From Pantoea vagans (GTDB taxonomy: Bacteria; Pseudomonadota; Gammaproteobacteria; Enterobacterales; Enterobacteriaceae), in NCBI RefSeq assembly GCF_001506165.1, contig NZ_CP011427.1, positions 248,001 through 312,000 of the forward strand: a DNA stretch of 64,000 bases, read 5' to 3'. The translations under genes and the position numbers were made by a program. How positions within the stretch are numbered: position 1 is the first letter of the stretch; each line of letters opens with the position of its first letter. This document shows, piece after piece, positions 1 to 9,878 of the stretch. Under the pieces are notes generated by a model that made no database searches, was not told the DNA's origin, and saw only the letters and a list, made by a program, of their open reading frames with translations.

Positions 1-150
1 CGCCGTCACTACTTTGAGCGGTTATTGAAGGAGCTGGAGGTCTATCAGGAAAAACTTCAGCATTACGCGGCACCTGAGAGTGTGACCGAACCGGTGAAGC
101 GCCTGTCGCTGATGCTGGAGAAGTATCAGAACACCCTCATCCAAATCTGA
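1..150 (+). CDS. aaeB: C-terminal end of AaeB (p-hydroxybenzoate efflux subunit), partial
   Basis: An open frame enters from the left edge and stops with TGA at 148-150, leaving 49 residues of a charged, helical C-terminus ending in [10 protein letters not shown]. Too little is present to identify the family from motifs. The name rests on context: in E. coli the order mdh-argR-yhcN-yhcO-aaeB is conserved, and here mdh, argR, yhcN and yhcO follow in the mirrored order with this frame in the aaeB position and orientation. AaeB is the inner-membrane pump of the AaeAB aromatic-acid efflux system. A strong terminator follows directly. The call is an inference from synteny. Confidence 0.6.
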   Translation, partial: RRHYFERLLKELEVYQEKLQHYAAPESVTEPVKRLSLMLEKYQNTLIQI

Positions 151-152
151 AT

Positions 153-182
153 AAGGCCGCTGCCACCCGCAGCGGCCTTTTT
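153..182 (+). terminator. Rho-independent terminator after aaeB
   Basis: A perfect 11-bp stem (153-163 with 169-179) closes a 5-nt loop and runs into a T tract at 178-182, three bases after the upstream stop codon. It separates the aaeB operon from the dehydrogenase gene. Confidence 0.9.
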
Positions 183-261
183 GATCCCACGTTGACACAA
201 AACCCAATGATTTTGGCATCTATACTTTTCTGACAGGATACACACTGACAGGAGCATAACG

Positions 262-1716
262 ATGTCCACTTCTCTGCAATCACATCCGCTCTTCAAAACC
301 GGCTACTTTGTGGCGGGTCAATGGCACAGCGGCAGTACCACCTTTGACGTCACCAACCCGGCCACGGGTGAGGTGCTGGCAAAAGTGGCTAAGGCCGGTA
401 AGCGTGAAACCGAACAGGCGATTGCCGCCGCCGAACAGGCTTTCCCGGCCTGGCGCGATAAAACCGCGAAACAACGCGCAGAAATTCTGAATCGCTGGTA
501 TCAGCTGATGATTGAGAACAAAAGCTGGCTCGGGCAGTTGATGACCGCCGAACAAGGCAAACCCTTAAAAGAAGCAGAAGGCGAAGTCGAGTACGCCGCC
601 AGTTTCATTCAATGGTTTGCTGAGCAGGCCAAGCGCGCCAACGGTGAAATCATCCCTCCGGCAAAACCAGGCTCACGTATTCTGGCCACGCGTGAGCCAA
701 TCGGCGTGGTTGCGGCTATTACGCCGTGGAACTTCCCCATGGCGATGCTGACACGCAAGCTCGGCCCGGCGCTGGCCGCCGGATGCACCGGCATTATTAA
801 ACCCGCCAATAACACGCCGCTGTGTGCGTTTGCCTTACTGGCGCTGGCACAACAAGCGGGAGTGCCCGATGGTGTGTTGAACGCCGTAGCGGGTGATACC
901 CACGCCATCAGCGACGCGATAATGGCGAGCAAAGCGGTGCGCAAAATCTCCTTCACCGGATCAACCGCGGTCGGCAAAACCTTGATGCGCAATGCGGCTG
1001 AAACCATGAAAAAAGTTTCCATGGAGCTGGGAGGCAATGCGCCTTACATCGTGTTTGAAGATGCGGATATTGATGCCGCTGTGCAGGGCGCGATAGCGAA
1101 TAAATTCCGTAATGCGGGCCAGGTATGCGTCAGCGTGAATCGCTTCTATGTGCACAATGCCATCTACGATCGTTTCGTCAATCAACTGGCTGCTGCGGTA
1201 AGCCAACTCAAAGTCGGCATCGGTACAGAAGAGGGCGTCATTGTCGGGCCGCTGATTGAACCGTCGGCGCTGGAAAAAGTGGAAGAGCATGTCAAAGATG
1301 CACTGAGCAAAGGCGGCACCTTACTCACCGGAGGCGAGCGCCATCCTCTGGGCGGTAATTTCTGGCAGCCCACGGTGATAGGCGATGCTCACGAAGGCAT
1401 GAAGCTGGCACAGGAAGAGACGTTTGGCCCGGTGGCGGCCTGTTTCCGTTTCGACGATGAAGCCGATGTGATTCAACGCGCCAATCATACCGATTATGGA
1501 CTGGCAGCCTATTTCTATACGCAAAACCTGCAGCGGGTATTTCGCGTGTCGGCGGCGTTGGAAGCCGGGATGATTGGGATTAACGAATGTGCCGTGTCCA
1601 CCGAACTGGCTCCCTTTGGCGGCGTGAAAGCGTCTGGATTAGGTCGTGAAGGGTCCGTACTGGGGATGGAGGAGTACCTTGAGGTGAAAGCGCTGCACCT
1701 TGGCGGGCTTGCCTAG
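262..1716 (+). CDS. NAD(P)-dependent succinate-semialdehyde dehydrogenase, GabD family
   Basis: The 484-residue protein belongs to the aldehyde dehydrogenase superfamily and resembles GabD along its whole length (E. coli GabD has 482). Such enzymes oxidise succinate semialdehyde to succinate in the cytosol. Visible motifs are the cofactor-binding ITPWNFP segment, FTGSTAVGK, the general-base glutamate E255 in MELGGNAP, and the catalytic cysteine C289 in NAGQVCV. AGGAG lies about 8 bases before the ATG. yhcO follows 14 bp downstream, so the two may be co-transcribed. E. coli has no such gene between aaeB and yhcO, so this may be a paralogue of the usual gabD; no gene symbol is given for that reason. 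The exact aldehyde substrate is not provable from sequence. Confidence 0.88.
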   Translation: MSTSLQSHPLFKTGYFVAGQWHSGSTTFDVTNPATGEVLAKVAKAGKRETEQAIAAAEQAFPAWRDKTAKQRAEILNRWYQLMIENKSWLGQLMTAEQGKPLKEAEGEVEYAASFIQWFAEQAKRANGEIIPPAKPGSRILATREPIGVVAAITPWNFPMAMLTRKLGPALAAGCTGIIKPANNTPLCAFALLALAQQAGVPDGVLNAVAGDTHAISDAIMASKAVRKISFTGSTAVGKTLMRNAAETMKKVSMELGGNAPYIVFEDADIDAAVQGAIANKFRNAGQVCVSVNRFYVHNAIYDRFVNQLAAAVSQLKVGIGTEEGVIVGPLIEPSALEKVEEHVKDALSKGGTLLTGGERHPLGGNFWQPTVIGDAHEGMKLAQEETFGPVAACFRFDDEADVIQRANHTDYGLAAYFYTQNLQRVFRVSAALEAGMIGINECAVSTELAPFGGVKASGLGREGSVLGMEEYLEVKALHLGGLA

Positions 1717-1730
1717 AAGAGGGCAACACA

Positions 1731-2000
1731 ATGAGAACCGAGCGTTTCGATTTCGACGAAATCGTCGATCAAGCCCATTTCTATCGCCAGTTCAGCGATC
1801 GCTTCGCGCTGGTCGATCGTGCCGTCAGCGATCTTGACGATCTTTGGGATGCGATCATGGGTGAGCATATGCCATTGCCACTGGAGATTGAGTTTGTGAA
1901 TCTGGGAAAAGGGCAGAAACGCCGATATGGCGCATTGATTCTATTGTTCGATGAAGCAGAAGAGGAGCTGGAGGGCCAGCTCCGCTTTAATGTGACGTGA
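1731..2000 (+). CDS. yhcO: Barstar-family protein YhcO
   Basis: The 89-residue acidic protein has the Barstar (RNase inhibitor-like) fold pattern and matches enterobacterial YhcO in size and position. Barstar proteins inhibit barnase-type ribonucleases; no barnase gene is seen nearby, and the target of YhcO is unknown. AGAGGG precedes the ATG, and the gene starts 14 bp after the dehydrogenase stop, suggesting co-transcription. In E. coli yhcO lies between aaeB and yhcN, as here apart from the inserted dehydrogenase. The assignment rests on composition, length and synteny. Confidence 0.8.
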   Translation: MRTERFDFDEIVDQAHFYRQFSDRFALVDRAVSDLDDLWDAIMGEHMPLPLEIEFVNLGKGQKRRYGALILLFDEAEEELEGQLRFNVT

Positions 2001-2005
2001 TCAAC

Positions 2006-2031
2006 TAAAAAGGGCCCCGGCGAGCGGGGCC
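2006..2031 (-). terminator. Terminator for the yhcN-type cluster (minus strand)
   Basis: The 7-bp GC-rich stem 2013-2019/2025-2031 has a 5-nt loop. Read on the minus strand it is followed by five T residues (A run at 2007-2011), so it ends transcription coming from the yhcN-type genes. On the plus strand there is no T tract. Confidence 0.8.
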
Positions 2032-2058
2032 AAAGGGTTCGTCAGAATTGACGAGGAA

Positions 2059-2325
2059 TTATTTATACAACTCAGCGGTCAGGTGATAGCTGTCGCCGGT
2101 TTTCGCTTCAATCACTTTGTAAGCGCTGGCACCTTGCTCATCGGCTTTCTGTGAAAGCTGGGCACGGTAATCCATAGGTGATCCACCTGTACCACTGATG
2201 GTCACGGTGCTGCCGGTAGGTTGCAGATTTTGCGCCTGCTCATCGGTCACCAGTTGTGCTGCAGAAGCACCAAAGGCAAACAGGGAAAGAAGGCTAGCGG
2301 CTGCGATGGTTGTTTTGATTTTCAT
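2059..2325 (-). CDS. YhcN/BhsA-type DUF1471 periplasmic protein, copy 1
   Basis: The 88-residue protein has a signal peptide (MKIKTTIAAASLLSLFAFG, cleaved near ASA-AQ) and the small DUF1471 domain ending in the family-typical TAELYK. DUF1471 proteins are secreted stress-response proteins tied to biofilm formation, acid and oxidative stress. The start was moved inward from a longer open frame because the ATG at 2325 has AGGAG at the right distance and begins the signal peptide. It shares GGSPMD and TGDSYH with the third copy. It is the last of three tandem paralogues on the minus strand, followed by a terminator. Confidence 0.85.
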   Translation of the reverse strand: MKIKTTIAAASLLSLFAFGASAAQLVTDEQAQNLQPTGSTVTISGTGGSPMDYRAQLSQKADEQGASAYKVIEAKTGDSYHLTAELYK

Positions 2326-2395
2326 AATTTTTCTCCTCGTGGCAATCAACAACCTGCGGCAAAAGTGGGTGTGGCGGGTCGTCGATCAATTGTCT

Positions 2396-2412
2396 GGCGC
2401 CGCGAAGGCGCC
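2396..2412 (-). other. GC-rich hairpin between yhcN-type copies 1 and 2
   Basis: GGCGCC repeats at 2396-2401 and 2407-2412, giving a perfect 6-bp stem around a 5-nt loop just downstream of copy 2. No T tract follows on the minus strand, so it may slow or process the transcript rather than terminate it. Confidence 0.4.
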
Positions 2413-2429
2413 TGACGTTCGATTAATAC

Positions 2430-2696
2430 TTATTTATACAGTTCAGCAGTGACGTGGTAGGTGTCACCACGGTTGCTCTCAATGATGCGATAGTGGCTGG
2501 CACCCTGAGCATCGGCTTTTTGTGACAGTTCCTGGCGAACATTCGCCTGGTCGCCGTCAACACCGCTAACACTGATGGTTTGGTTTAACGATTGCAGCTG
2601 TTCAGCTTGTTCGTTAGAAACCAGACTGGCGGCACTGGCACCGAAAGACAGAACAGAAGCCAGACCCAGAACTGCGATAGCTAATTTGGTTTTCAT
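2430..2696 (-). CDS. YhcN/BhsA-type DUF1471 periplasmic protein, copy 2
   Basis: The 88-residue protein has a signal peptide (MKTKLAIAVLGLASVLSFG, cleaved after ASA) followed by a DUF1471 domain and ending HVTAELYK. It is the most divergent of the three tandem copies: it has VDGDQANVRQ where the others have GGSPMD. AGGAG is seen before the start. It is expected in the periplasm as a small stress-induced protein; its precise role is unknown. Spacers of about 90-105 bp on both sides allow either separate promoters or one transcript. Confidence 0.85.
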   Translation of the reverse strand: MKTKLAIAVLGLASVLSFGASAASLVSNEQAEQLQSLNQTISVSGVDGDQANVRQELSQKADAQGASHYRIIESNRGDTYHVTAELYK

Positions 2697-2787
2697 GATT
2701 CACTCTCCTGAAATTTGGTTTGGCAACCTGAGAGGCAAATGCGTCTCAAACGGGTCGCCGTTCACACTGCGTCTTGATTCAGCAAAC

Positions 2788-3051
2788 TTATTTGTAAAGC
2801 TCAGCGGTGGCGTGATAGCTGTCGCCAGTATTCGCTTCGATCACACGGTAGGCTTTTGCGCCTTCCTGATCGGCTTTAGCGTTCAGTTGCTCATGGATGT
2901 CCATCGGAGAACCACCCACGCCGCTTACGCTAATGGTGCCAGCGGGTTGCAGGTTAGCTGCTTGTTGAGCATTGATAGAATCCGCTGCAAAAGCACCAAA
3001 TGACAGGGCAGATAGAATGCTCAGGGTTGCGATAGTAGTTTTAACGTTCAT
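2788..3051 (-). CDS. yhcN: YhcN, DUF1471 periplasmic stress protein (copy nearest argR)
   Basis: The 87-residue protein matches E. coli YhcN in length and wording: signal peptide MNVKTTIATLSILSALSFG, then ADSINAQQA, GGSPMDI, and a C-terminus of HATAELYK. YhcN is a periplasmic DUF1471 protein linked to peroxide and acid stress and biofilm. It sits next to argR as in E. coli, so I treat it as the orthologue and the two downstream copies as duplications. A CRP-like site lies about 49 bp upstream of the start, and a TATACT -10-like hexamer (minus strand, 3119-3114) lies just beyond it. Confidence 0.88.
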   Translation of the reverse strand: MNVKTTIATLSILSALSFGAFAADSINAQQAANLQPAGTISVSGVGGSPMDIHEQLNAKADQEGAKAYRVIEANTGDSYHATAELYK

Positions 3052-3091
3052 GATATTTTTCCTCGTCGTCTATTTTTATCTTTTTCTTTCG

Positions 3092-3107
3092 TGTGATTTG
3101 CATCACG
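3092..3107. promoter_or_regulatory. CRP-like site upstream of yhcN
   Basis: TGTGA-N6-TCACG matches the CRP consensus TGTGA-N6-TCACA except for the last base. It is centred about 49 bp before the yhcN start. If the TATACT hexamer at 3119-3114 (minus strand) is the -10, the site would overlap the start of transcription and repress; if another promoter is used it could activate. Confidence 0.55.
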
Positions 3108-3258
3108 AAAAGAAGTATAGATCTAATCACTCATGAAATTAATATCTGGCTAATAATGTTTGGTTGTTATTCTTTATCCTTATGACGCTTTTTTAGAACT
3201 CATGGTTATAAAAAACGCCTGGATCTTAACCATTGACGGTTATTTATTCGTAAAAACA

Positions 3259-3272
3259 ATGATCTGCATCAA
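3259..3272. promoter_or_regulatory. FNR-like dyad (possible)
   Basis: ATGAT-N4-ATCAA differs from the FNR consensus TTGAT-N4-ATCAA at one base. It lies about 210 bp upstream of yhcN, far for direct control, so its target is unclear and chance occurrence in AT-rich DNA is possible. Confidence 0.3.
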
Positions 3273-3541
3273 ATTATCTTTTTGTGCGAAAGATCGTGGT
3301 TGATCTCGCTGGCTGGTGCGAATTAAGGAGCTATAACGGCTGAGCACGATATGTAAAGCAGTGTAAAATAGCGCATATAGTTAAGCAGGGGAAAAGGTCG
3401 TACCAATATTACTCTGGCTACAGAACACGAGGATCTAAGGTTAACTCATTATTTACAAAAGGATTTGTAACAAGCGGGGCGGGACAGGGGGAAAACAAAG
3501 GGGGATGACCAGCAGGTGAGCTGCCGGTCTACAGCAGGGTT

Positions 3542-4432
<891 letters not shown>

Positions 4433-5368
4433 ATGAAAGTTGCCGTTCTCGGTGCAGCTGGTGGTATCGGCCAAGCGCTAGCGCTGCTGCTCAAAACTCA
4501 ATTACCCGCAGGTTCCTCTCTCTCACTTTACGACATTGCTCCGGTGACGCCGGGTGTCGCGGTGGATCTCAGCCATATTCCGACTGCGGTAAAAGTAGAA
4601 GGGTTCAGTGGCGAAGATGCGACCCCCGCGCTGCACGGTGCCGATGTGGTGTTGATTTCTGCTGGCGTGGCTCGTAAACCCGGCATGGATCGCGCTGATT
4701 TGTTTAACGTCAACGCCGGGATCGTCCGCAATCTGATCGAGCAGGTGGCCAGTACCGCACCGAAAGCGCTGATTGGCGTGATTACCAACCCGGTGAACAC
4801 TACCGTGGCGATTGCCGCTGAAGTGCTGAAAAAAGCCGGCGTCTATGACAAAAACCGTTTGTTTGGCGTGTCGACGCTCGACATCATCCGCGCTAATACA
4901 TTTGTTGCTGCGTTGAAAGGCAAACAGCCAACCGAGATCGAAGTGCCGGTAGTGGGGGGGCATTCTGGCGTCACCATTCTGCCACTGCTGTCGCAAGTTA
5001 AAGGTATCAGCTTCAGCGACCAGGAAGTGGCTGACCTGACCAAACGCATTCAGAATGCGGGTACTGAAGTGGTCGAAGCCAAAGCCGGTGGCGGATCGGC
5101 AACCTTGTCGATGGGGCAAGCGGCAGCGCGCTTTGGTCTCTCGCTGATTCGTGCCCTACAGGGCGAAGCCAATGTGGTGGAGTGTGCTTATGTTGAAGGT
5201 GACGGCGAATACGCGCGCTTCTTCTCACAGCCGCTGCTGTTGGGCAAAAACGGCATCGTTGAGCGTCGTCCACTGGGACCCTTAAGTGCGTTTGAACAGC
5301 AGGCACTTAATGGCATGCTGGAGACGTTGAAGAAAGATATCGCGCAAGGCGTAGAATTCGTGAAGTGA
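4433..5368 (+). CDS. mdh: Malate dehydrogenase
   Basis: The 311-residue NAD-dependent enzyme interconverts malate and oxaloacetate in the TCA cycle (E. coli 312). The N-terminal Rossmann motif GAAGGIGQ, the mobile-loop arginines in [22 protein letters not shown], and the proton-relay histidine H177 in [11 protein letters not shown] are all present. AAGGAG precedes the ATG. It stands alone, divergent from argR, and ends in a bidirectional terminator shared with convergent mscM. The codon usage is that of a highly expressed gene. Confidence 0.98.
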   Translation: MKVAVLGAAGGIGQALALLLKTQLPAGSSLSLYDIAPVTPGVAVDLSHIPTAVKVEGFSGEDATPALHGADVVLISAGVARKPGMDRADLFNVNAGIVRNLIEQVASTAPKALIGVITNPVNTTVAIAAEVLKKAGVYDKNRLFGVSTLDIIRANTFVAALKGKQPTEIEVPVVGGHSGVTILPLLSQVKGISFSDQEVADLTKRIQNAGTEVVEAKAGGGSATLSMGQAAARFGLSLIRALQGEANVVECAYVEGDGEYARFFSQPLLLGKNGIVERRPLGPLSAFEQQALNGMLETLKKDIAQGVEFVK

Positions 5369-5382
5369 CGTTCACTCGATAA

Positions 5383-5412
5383 AACAACGCCCGGCACTTG
5401 CCGGGCGTTTTC
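5383..5412. terminator. Bidirectional terminator between mdh and mscM
   Basis: A 9-bp stem (5387-5395 with 5400-5408) closes a 4-nt loop, with a T run on the plus side and an A run (T run on the minus strand) on the other, serving the convergent genes mdh and mscM. Confidence 0.92.
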
Positions 5413-5414
5413 AT

Positions 5415-8400
5415 TTATAAGCCACCTGATTTGAAAGTCTGGCTTGAAGGCGAGCCATTACTGGCAGGCGTTTTGCGCCCCAGCGTCTCCATGCGTACCT
5501 GGAATGGTGGGAACGGCATCTCGATACCATGCTCCTCAAAACCGCGCAGAATCAGCTGGTGCAACTCATGGCGCAGCGGCATACGGTGCCCCATTTCGGC
5601 CGCGTGCACACGCAGTTCGAACAGCTGAATACCCTGCTGTAGGTCAACCAGGAACACATCTGGCGCGGGCATATCCAGTACGTAGGTACAGCGTTCGGCG
5701 GCCTGCTTGAGGATATTGGTGACTTCATCACTGTTGACGTGAGCCGGGGCAGGGATGGTCAGCACCACACGTGTCACGGAGTCTGACAGCGACCAGTTGA
5801 CGAACTGCTCCGTGATGAAGGCCTTATTCGGCACAATAATCTCTTTACGATCCCAGTCGGTGATGGTGGTGGCGCGCGTATTAATGCGGGTAATGCTGCC
5901 GGTTAAATCGCGAATCGTCACGGTATCACCAATACGGATCGGTTTTTCAAACAGGATGATCAAGCCGGAGATAAAGTTGGCGAAGATTTCCTGCATACCA
6001 AAACCTAACCCCAGACCTAAGGCCGCCACCAACCACTGTAGCTTCGCCCACTCCACGCCAATGATGGAGAAACCAATTAAGCCGCCAATCAGCATCAGCG
6101 CATACTTGGTGAGCGTGGTTATCGCATAACCGGTGCCAGGCGTCAGGCTGAGATGCTGTAACAGCGCCAGCTCCAGCAGCGCGGGCATATTGCGTACCAG
6201 CTGCGTCGTGATGATGAATATCAAAATGGCAATCAACACGGAGCCCAGTGTGATCGGCTGAACGCTCTCCACGCCTTGTATGGTGGTGCTCACATCCCAC
6301 AGCGGAATGTTGTCGAGGAAGCTAAAGGCGGAATGGATTTCCGACCACAGCACAATCACGGACACCAGCGCAATTAAAGTAAGGATCGATCGCACCAGGC
6401 GCAGAGACTGCGCGCTGATCTCATCCAAATCCAGACTGGGTTCATCTATCTCAATGGTGTCAGCATTAGCCGGTGCCTGCTGCTCTTTCTCTTCTTCGCT
6501 GCGCGCGCGATTGGCCAGCATGTCAGCACGGCGTTGACGCGCACGATCAAAGGCGATGCGGCGACGCTGAATCAGCATCCAGCGGCGAATGATGTGATAA
6601 ATCACCAGCAGGAAGAACCAGATACCCACCGAGGTTTCAAGACGCGCCAGCAGCGCCTGCGCGGTCGCCAGATAGCCAATGCAGGAAGCCAGTGCCGCCA
6701 CCAGAGGAATGGCGATCATCAGGTTCCATAAAATACGGTTGATGAAGTTGTCGCCGTTGCCCTCTTTATCCAGATAAAGCGGAATACCTGAGCGTTTAAG
6801 GCTGACCGTGACAATACTCAAGGCACCGCATATCAGGATAAAGCACAGGCGGCCGAGCGTCGCGGAGAACTGCGGATCATCGAGATTGGCGAAGGCAATC
6901 AGCAGCATGATTAGCGGCACGATCAAACCAACGGTGAGTGAGTAGTAGCGCATTGCTCGTGCGACACGCGCTTGTGGCCAGCGGAAATGCACCACAAACA
7001 GCCCATCGTGGCGGGCGAAAGCCTTGCTGATCATAAAGGCCCACAGCAGGGGCAGGGTGGCGGTAATTCCATCACCAATCGCCACCGCAAACGGGTAAGG
7101 CCATGCATGCTGTAAACCAAAGCCCAGCGCGGCCCACAGCACCGGAACCGGCACGGCAACCAGGATTGACCAGAACACCGTGCGTAACGTCAGGCTAAAG
7201 CGGTCTTGCGTCACCTTGCCCACGCGGATGGCAGAACGCGCCATAAAGTCATTGTAATGACGGCGAGAGCTGATACTAAAGCCGACCAGTAACACGGCGC
7301 AGATGATTGGCATCACCGTTTCTTTACTGGTAAACATCATGGCCATCGCTTTGCCAAGTTGCCCTAAGGTATCCAGCGACAGTAGACGTGTTAAATCGCG
7401 CGCCACCTCAATCGGGTATTTTAGGTCAATGGCGCTGACATCGGCGGTCCAGAAAAGATAGCGATGCGTGGCTTCTCTCACTTCCCCCAGCGCATCCTGA
7501 AGCTGCGTATTGGAGACTTTGAGTTTGGTGATTTCAAGAATCAGCGTATCGCAGCCAGAGATCAGCGAGTTGAGCAGTTCACGTTGCGTTTTCAGCTGCG
7601 CATCAAGGATGCGGCGTTGCTCGCTGGTAAAGGGTGTGCCATCGTCCTGTTTCTCTTTACGCAGATCTTTCTGCCGCTCAAGCAAATCTTCATAGTGCAG
7701 GCGCTGAACGCGCAACTGGCCCATTTCGCTGTCAATTTGCTGCGATTTTGGCATATCCGGCAGCCGCGCAACCTGGGCGCGCAACGCTTCACCGAGCAGA
7801 TTTGAGGCTCCCAGCCACTGTGATTGCTCACGCAGCGTGCTAAGTGCCTGGCGTACTTGCAAGGTTTGATTGGTGGCCAGGCGCTGCTGCGAGGCGACCA
7901 GATCCATGCGCTGGGCTTGTGCATTCAGGTCAGCAGATAATTCGCGGTTAACGCGGAACTGGTCGCTGATGGATGCGGGTAAATCTCCGCTGTTTTCTGC
8001 CAGCTGCTCGGTGCGCTCCAGCGCCAGTTCCGCTTCGCGTTGGCGTTGGTTGTTAAGTTGATTACGCAGATCCTGCAGATAGTTATCAAGCTGGGTGGCT
8101 TTGCGCTGATGCACTTCAGCCCGCATGCGCGCCAGTTCCTGGCGATTATTGGCTGACAGCTGCGCCAGCTCTAACTCGTCAACCCGCGCTTTGTTGGCGG
8201 CATTCTCCGCCTGACGTGCATAGATCTGCGCCTGTGCCAGCGGTGTAGCGGCGGCTGAAAAACCTTGCACACGGCGATCGCTTTCGGTCATCGCGCGTCG
8301 TGCATCGGTTTGCTGCTGCGGCAGCTGCGAAAGCGAATCACTGATCTCACGAGCGCGATCCTGCTCCTGCTGCGCCTGACGACCTTCCTCCAGCAACTGG

Positions 8401-8750
8401 CTGCTGATTTGCAAGATCTCTTGATCCAGCTCGGCGCTGCTCATGTTGCTACGCACCGTTTTACTGCCGTCCGTTAGCGTGGCGATCTGCTGGCGTAATT
8501 CACGCGCCAGGCGCGGAAAATCATCAATCACCTGTTGATATTGTTTGGCACGCTCCAGTGATTCATCGCGCTCAGACAGGAAATTAATCGCCGCTTCCAG
8601 CGCCTGCACCTGCTCGGCTTGAGTCGGTGTGGCTTTGGCGGATTTGGCTGCATCCAGCTCTTGTTTCAGCTGATTGGCGGGTGGAACGGTAGCGGCAAAT
8701 ACAGAACTGCTGAGCACCAGGCTCAGCAGTAGGGAGAGGAAAACACGCAC
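5415..8750 (-). CDS. mscM: Miniconductance mechanosensitive channel MscM (YjeP)
   Basis: The 1111-residue inner-membrane protein (E. coli 1107) opens under membrane tension to release solutes on hypo-osmotic shock. A signal peptide (about 1-19) is followed by a long periplasmic coiled-coil region rich in Gln, Arg and Leu (about 20-470), many membrane segments (about 480-900), and a C-terminal MscS domain (about 880-1080) with the pore helix GLGLGFGMQEIFANF and the cytoplasmic vestibule motif IIVPNKAFI. It starts 14 bp after psd on the same strand, so psd-mscM is one operon, as in E. coli. Confidence 0.96.
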   Translation of the reverse strand: MRVFLSLLLSLVLSSSVFAATVPPANQLKQELDAAKSAKATPTQAEQVQALEAAINFLSERDESLERAKQYQQVIDDFPRLARELRQQIATLTDGSKTVRSNMSSAELDQEILQISSQLLEEGRQAQQEQDRAREISDSLSQLPQQQTDARRAMTESDRRVQGFSAAATPLAQAQIYARQAENAANKARVDELELAQLSANNRQELARMRAEVHQRKATQLDNYLQDLRNQLNNQRQREAELALERTEQLAENSGDLPASISDQFRVNRELSADLNAQAQRMDLVASQQRLATNQTLQVRQALSTLREQSQWLGASNLLGEALRAQVARLPDMPKSQQIDSEMGQLRVQRLHYEDLLERQKDLRKEKQDDGTPFTSEQRRILDAQLKTQRELLNSLISGCDTLILEITKLKVSNTQLQDALGEVREATHRYLFWTADVSAIDLKYPIEVARDLTRLLSLDTLGQLGKAMAMMFTSKETVMPIICAVLLVGFSISSRRHYNDFMARSAIRVGKVTQDRFSLTLRTVFWSILVAVPVPVLWAALGFGLQHAWPYPFAVAIGDGITATLPLLWAFMISKAFARHDGLFVVHFRWPQARVARAMRYYSLTVGLIVPLIMLLIAFANLDDPQFSATLGRLCFILICGALSIVTVSLKRSGIPLYLDKEGNGDNFINRILWNLMIAIPLVAALASCIGYLATAQALLARLETSVGIWFFLLVIYHIIRRWMLIQRRRIAFDRARQRRADMLANRARSEEEKEQQAPANADTIEIDEPSLDLDEISAQSLRLVRSILTLIALVSVIVLWSEIHSAFSFLDNIPLWDVSTTIQGVESVQPITLGSVLIAILIFIITTQLVRNMPALLELALLQHLSLTPGTGYAITTLTKYALMLIGGLIGFSIIGVEWAKLQWLVAALGLGLGFGMQEIFANFISGLIILFEKPIRIGDTVTIRDLTGSITRINTRATTITDWDRKEIIVPNKAFITEQFVNWSLSDSVTRVVLTIPAPAHVNSDEVTNILKQAAERCTYVLDMPAPDVFLVDLQQGIQLFELRVHAAEMGHRMPLRHELHQLILRGFEEHGIEMPFPPFQVRMETLGRKTPASNGSPSSQTFKSGGL

Positions 8751-8764
8751 GGGAGAGGTTCCGG

Positions 8765-9661
8765 TTAGTCGGCGAGCGGGGCGCTATCGCCGAGCTGCGG
8801 CAGGGCGATGGCCAGCGGCTGACCAAGGCGGGTTTTGCTTTCAGCTTCCAGGCTCTCCGCCAGTTTCACGCGACCTGGCGCGAACAGGTTAATGACCGTT
8901 GAGCCCAGTTTGAAGCGGCCCATTTCCTGGCCTTTCAACAACACGACTGCGCCGTCATGATCGGCAGCCGGATAGCGCCAGCGTTTAATGACCCCTTCAC
9001 GTGGTGGCGTAATGGTGCCGGCCCAAACGGTTTCGATGCTACCAACGATGGTGGCGCCGACCAGAATCTGCACCATGGGGCCGTGATCGGTATCAAATAC
9101 GCAGATCACGCGCTCATTACGGGCGAACAGATTGGGGATGTTACGTGCCGTCAGCGGATTCACAGAGTAGAGATCGCCAGGCACGTAGATCATCTCACGC
9201 AGGATGCCATTACACGGCATATGCACGCGGTGATAATCGCGTGGTGCGAGGTAAGTCGTGACGAACTCACCATCGATAAACTTTTCTGCCAGGTCGTCAT
9301 TACCCGCCAGCAGGGCTTGCAGCGTGTAGTAGTGTCCTTTTGCCTGGAAAATTTGATCGCCTTCAATGCGGCCTAACTGACTGACGGCGCCATCGGCGGG
9401 CAGTGCCAGTAATGACGCATCGGGATCGGTCGGGCGCGCGCCTTCTTTTAACGGGCGTACAAAGAAGTCGTTAAAGGTGCGGTAGCTACCCGTGTGCGGT
9501 TTGCTGGCTTCCGCCATATCCACTTTGTAGTACCAGACGAAAATGTCGATGACCGCTTTGGTCAGCCAGCCACCACGGCGACTGGCGCCCCAGCCAGCAA
9601 GTTCGGTAAGCCCTTTTTTGGGCAGAATATGATTCAGGCCGAGTTTAAAACGATCAAACAC
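8765..9661 (-). CDS. psd: Phosphatidylserine decarboxylase proenzyme
   Basis: The 298-residue membrane-associated enzyme turns phosphatidylserine into phosphatidylethanolamine, the last step of PE synthesis. The self-cleavage motif LGST is present with its serine at residue 254, exactly as in E. coli; cleavage there makes the pyruvoyl cofactor and splits the beta and alpha chains. DYHRVHMP carries the conserved histidines. The start is GTG with AGGAGG 6-7 bases before it. It is the first gene of psd-mscM. In E. coli this operon answers to envelope stress; I found no clear sigma-E site here. Confidence 0.97.
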   Translation of the reverse strand: MFDRFKLGLNHILPKKGLTELAGWGASRRGGWLTKAVIDIFVWYYKVDMAEASKPHTGSYRTFNDFFVRPLKEGARPTDPDASLLALPADGAVSQLGRIEGDQIFQAKGHYYTLQALLAGNDDLAEKFIDGEFVTTYLAPRDYHRVHMPCNGILREMIYVPGDLYSVNPLTARNIPNLFARNERVICVFDTDHGPMVQILVGATIVGSIETVWAGTITPPREGVIKRWRYPAADHDGAVVLLKGQEMGRFKLGSTVINLFAPGRVKLAESLEAESKTRLGQPLAIALPQLGDSAPLAD

Positions 9662-9747
9662 CGTTGCCTCCTGGCTTAATTACGCTTGGTTTTACAAAAG
9701 GGGGCGGATTGTAGCAGCGCCCCGGTCTGTTGGCGAATGTGCTGTTG

Positions 9748-9874
9748 TATACCCTTCATACTTCAAGTTGCAGGTGCGTTGGCTAAGTGCATTCACCTCA
9801 GTCACTGACTTCAGTAGGCTCCTGAGGGTTCATGCACTTGCCGCCTTGCTGAAGCTCGAATTATATTGGGTATA
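9748..9874. repeat. Full-length ERIC element between psd and rsgA
   Basis: The element is 127 bp, the canonical ERIC length, bounded by inverted TATACCC and GGGTATA termini, with the central core recognisable as the ERIC palindrome (CACTGACTTCAGTAGGCTCC and flanks). It lies between two minus-strand genes and would be transcribed as a long hairpin. Confidence 0.92.
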
Positions 9875-9878
9875 AACG

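Larger units (their letters stand above)
3052..3541. other. 490-bp intergenic region between yhcN and argR
   Basis: The stretch is AT-rich and holds no convincing reading frame. It contains the CRP-like and FNR-like sites listed separately and, near the argR 3' end, an imperfect hairpin (3507-3515 with 3521-3529, one mismatch) without a T tract, which is the only candidate argR terminator I can see. I cannot exclude a small RNA in 3120-3480. Confidence 0.5.

Noticed and set aside
192..226. TTGACA (192) and TATACT (221) as a promoter for the dehydrogenase gene
   Set aside because: The hexamers are individually good but the spacer is 23 bp, too long for sigma-70; the pairing is probably chance.
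3507..3529. Hairpin downstream of argR as a classic terminator
   Set aside because: The stem has a mismatch and no T tract follows on the minus strand, so I mention it only as a possible 3' structure.
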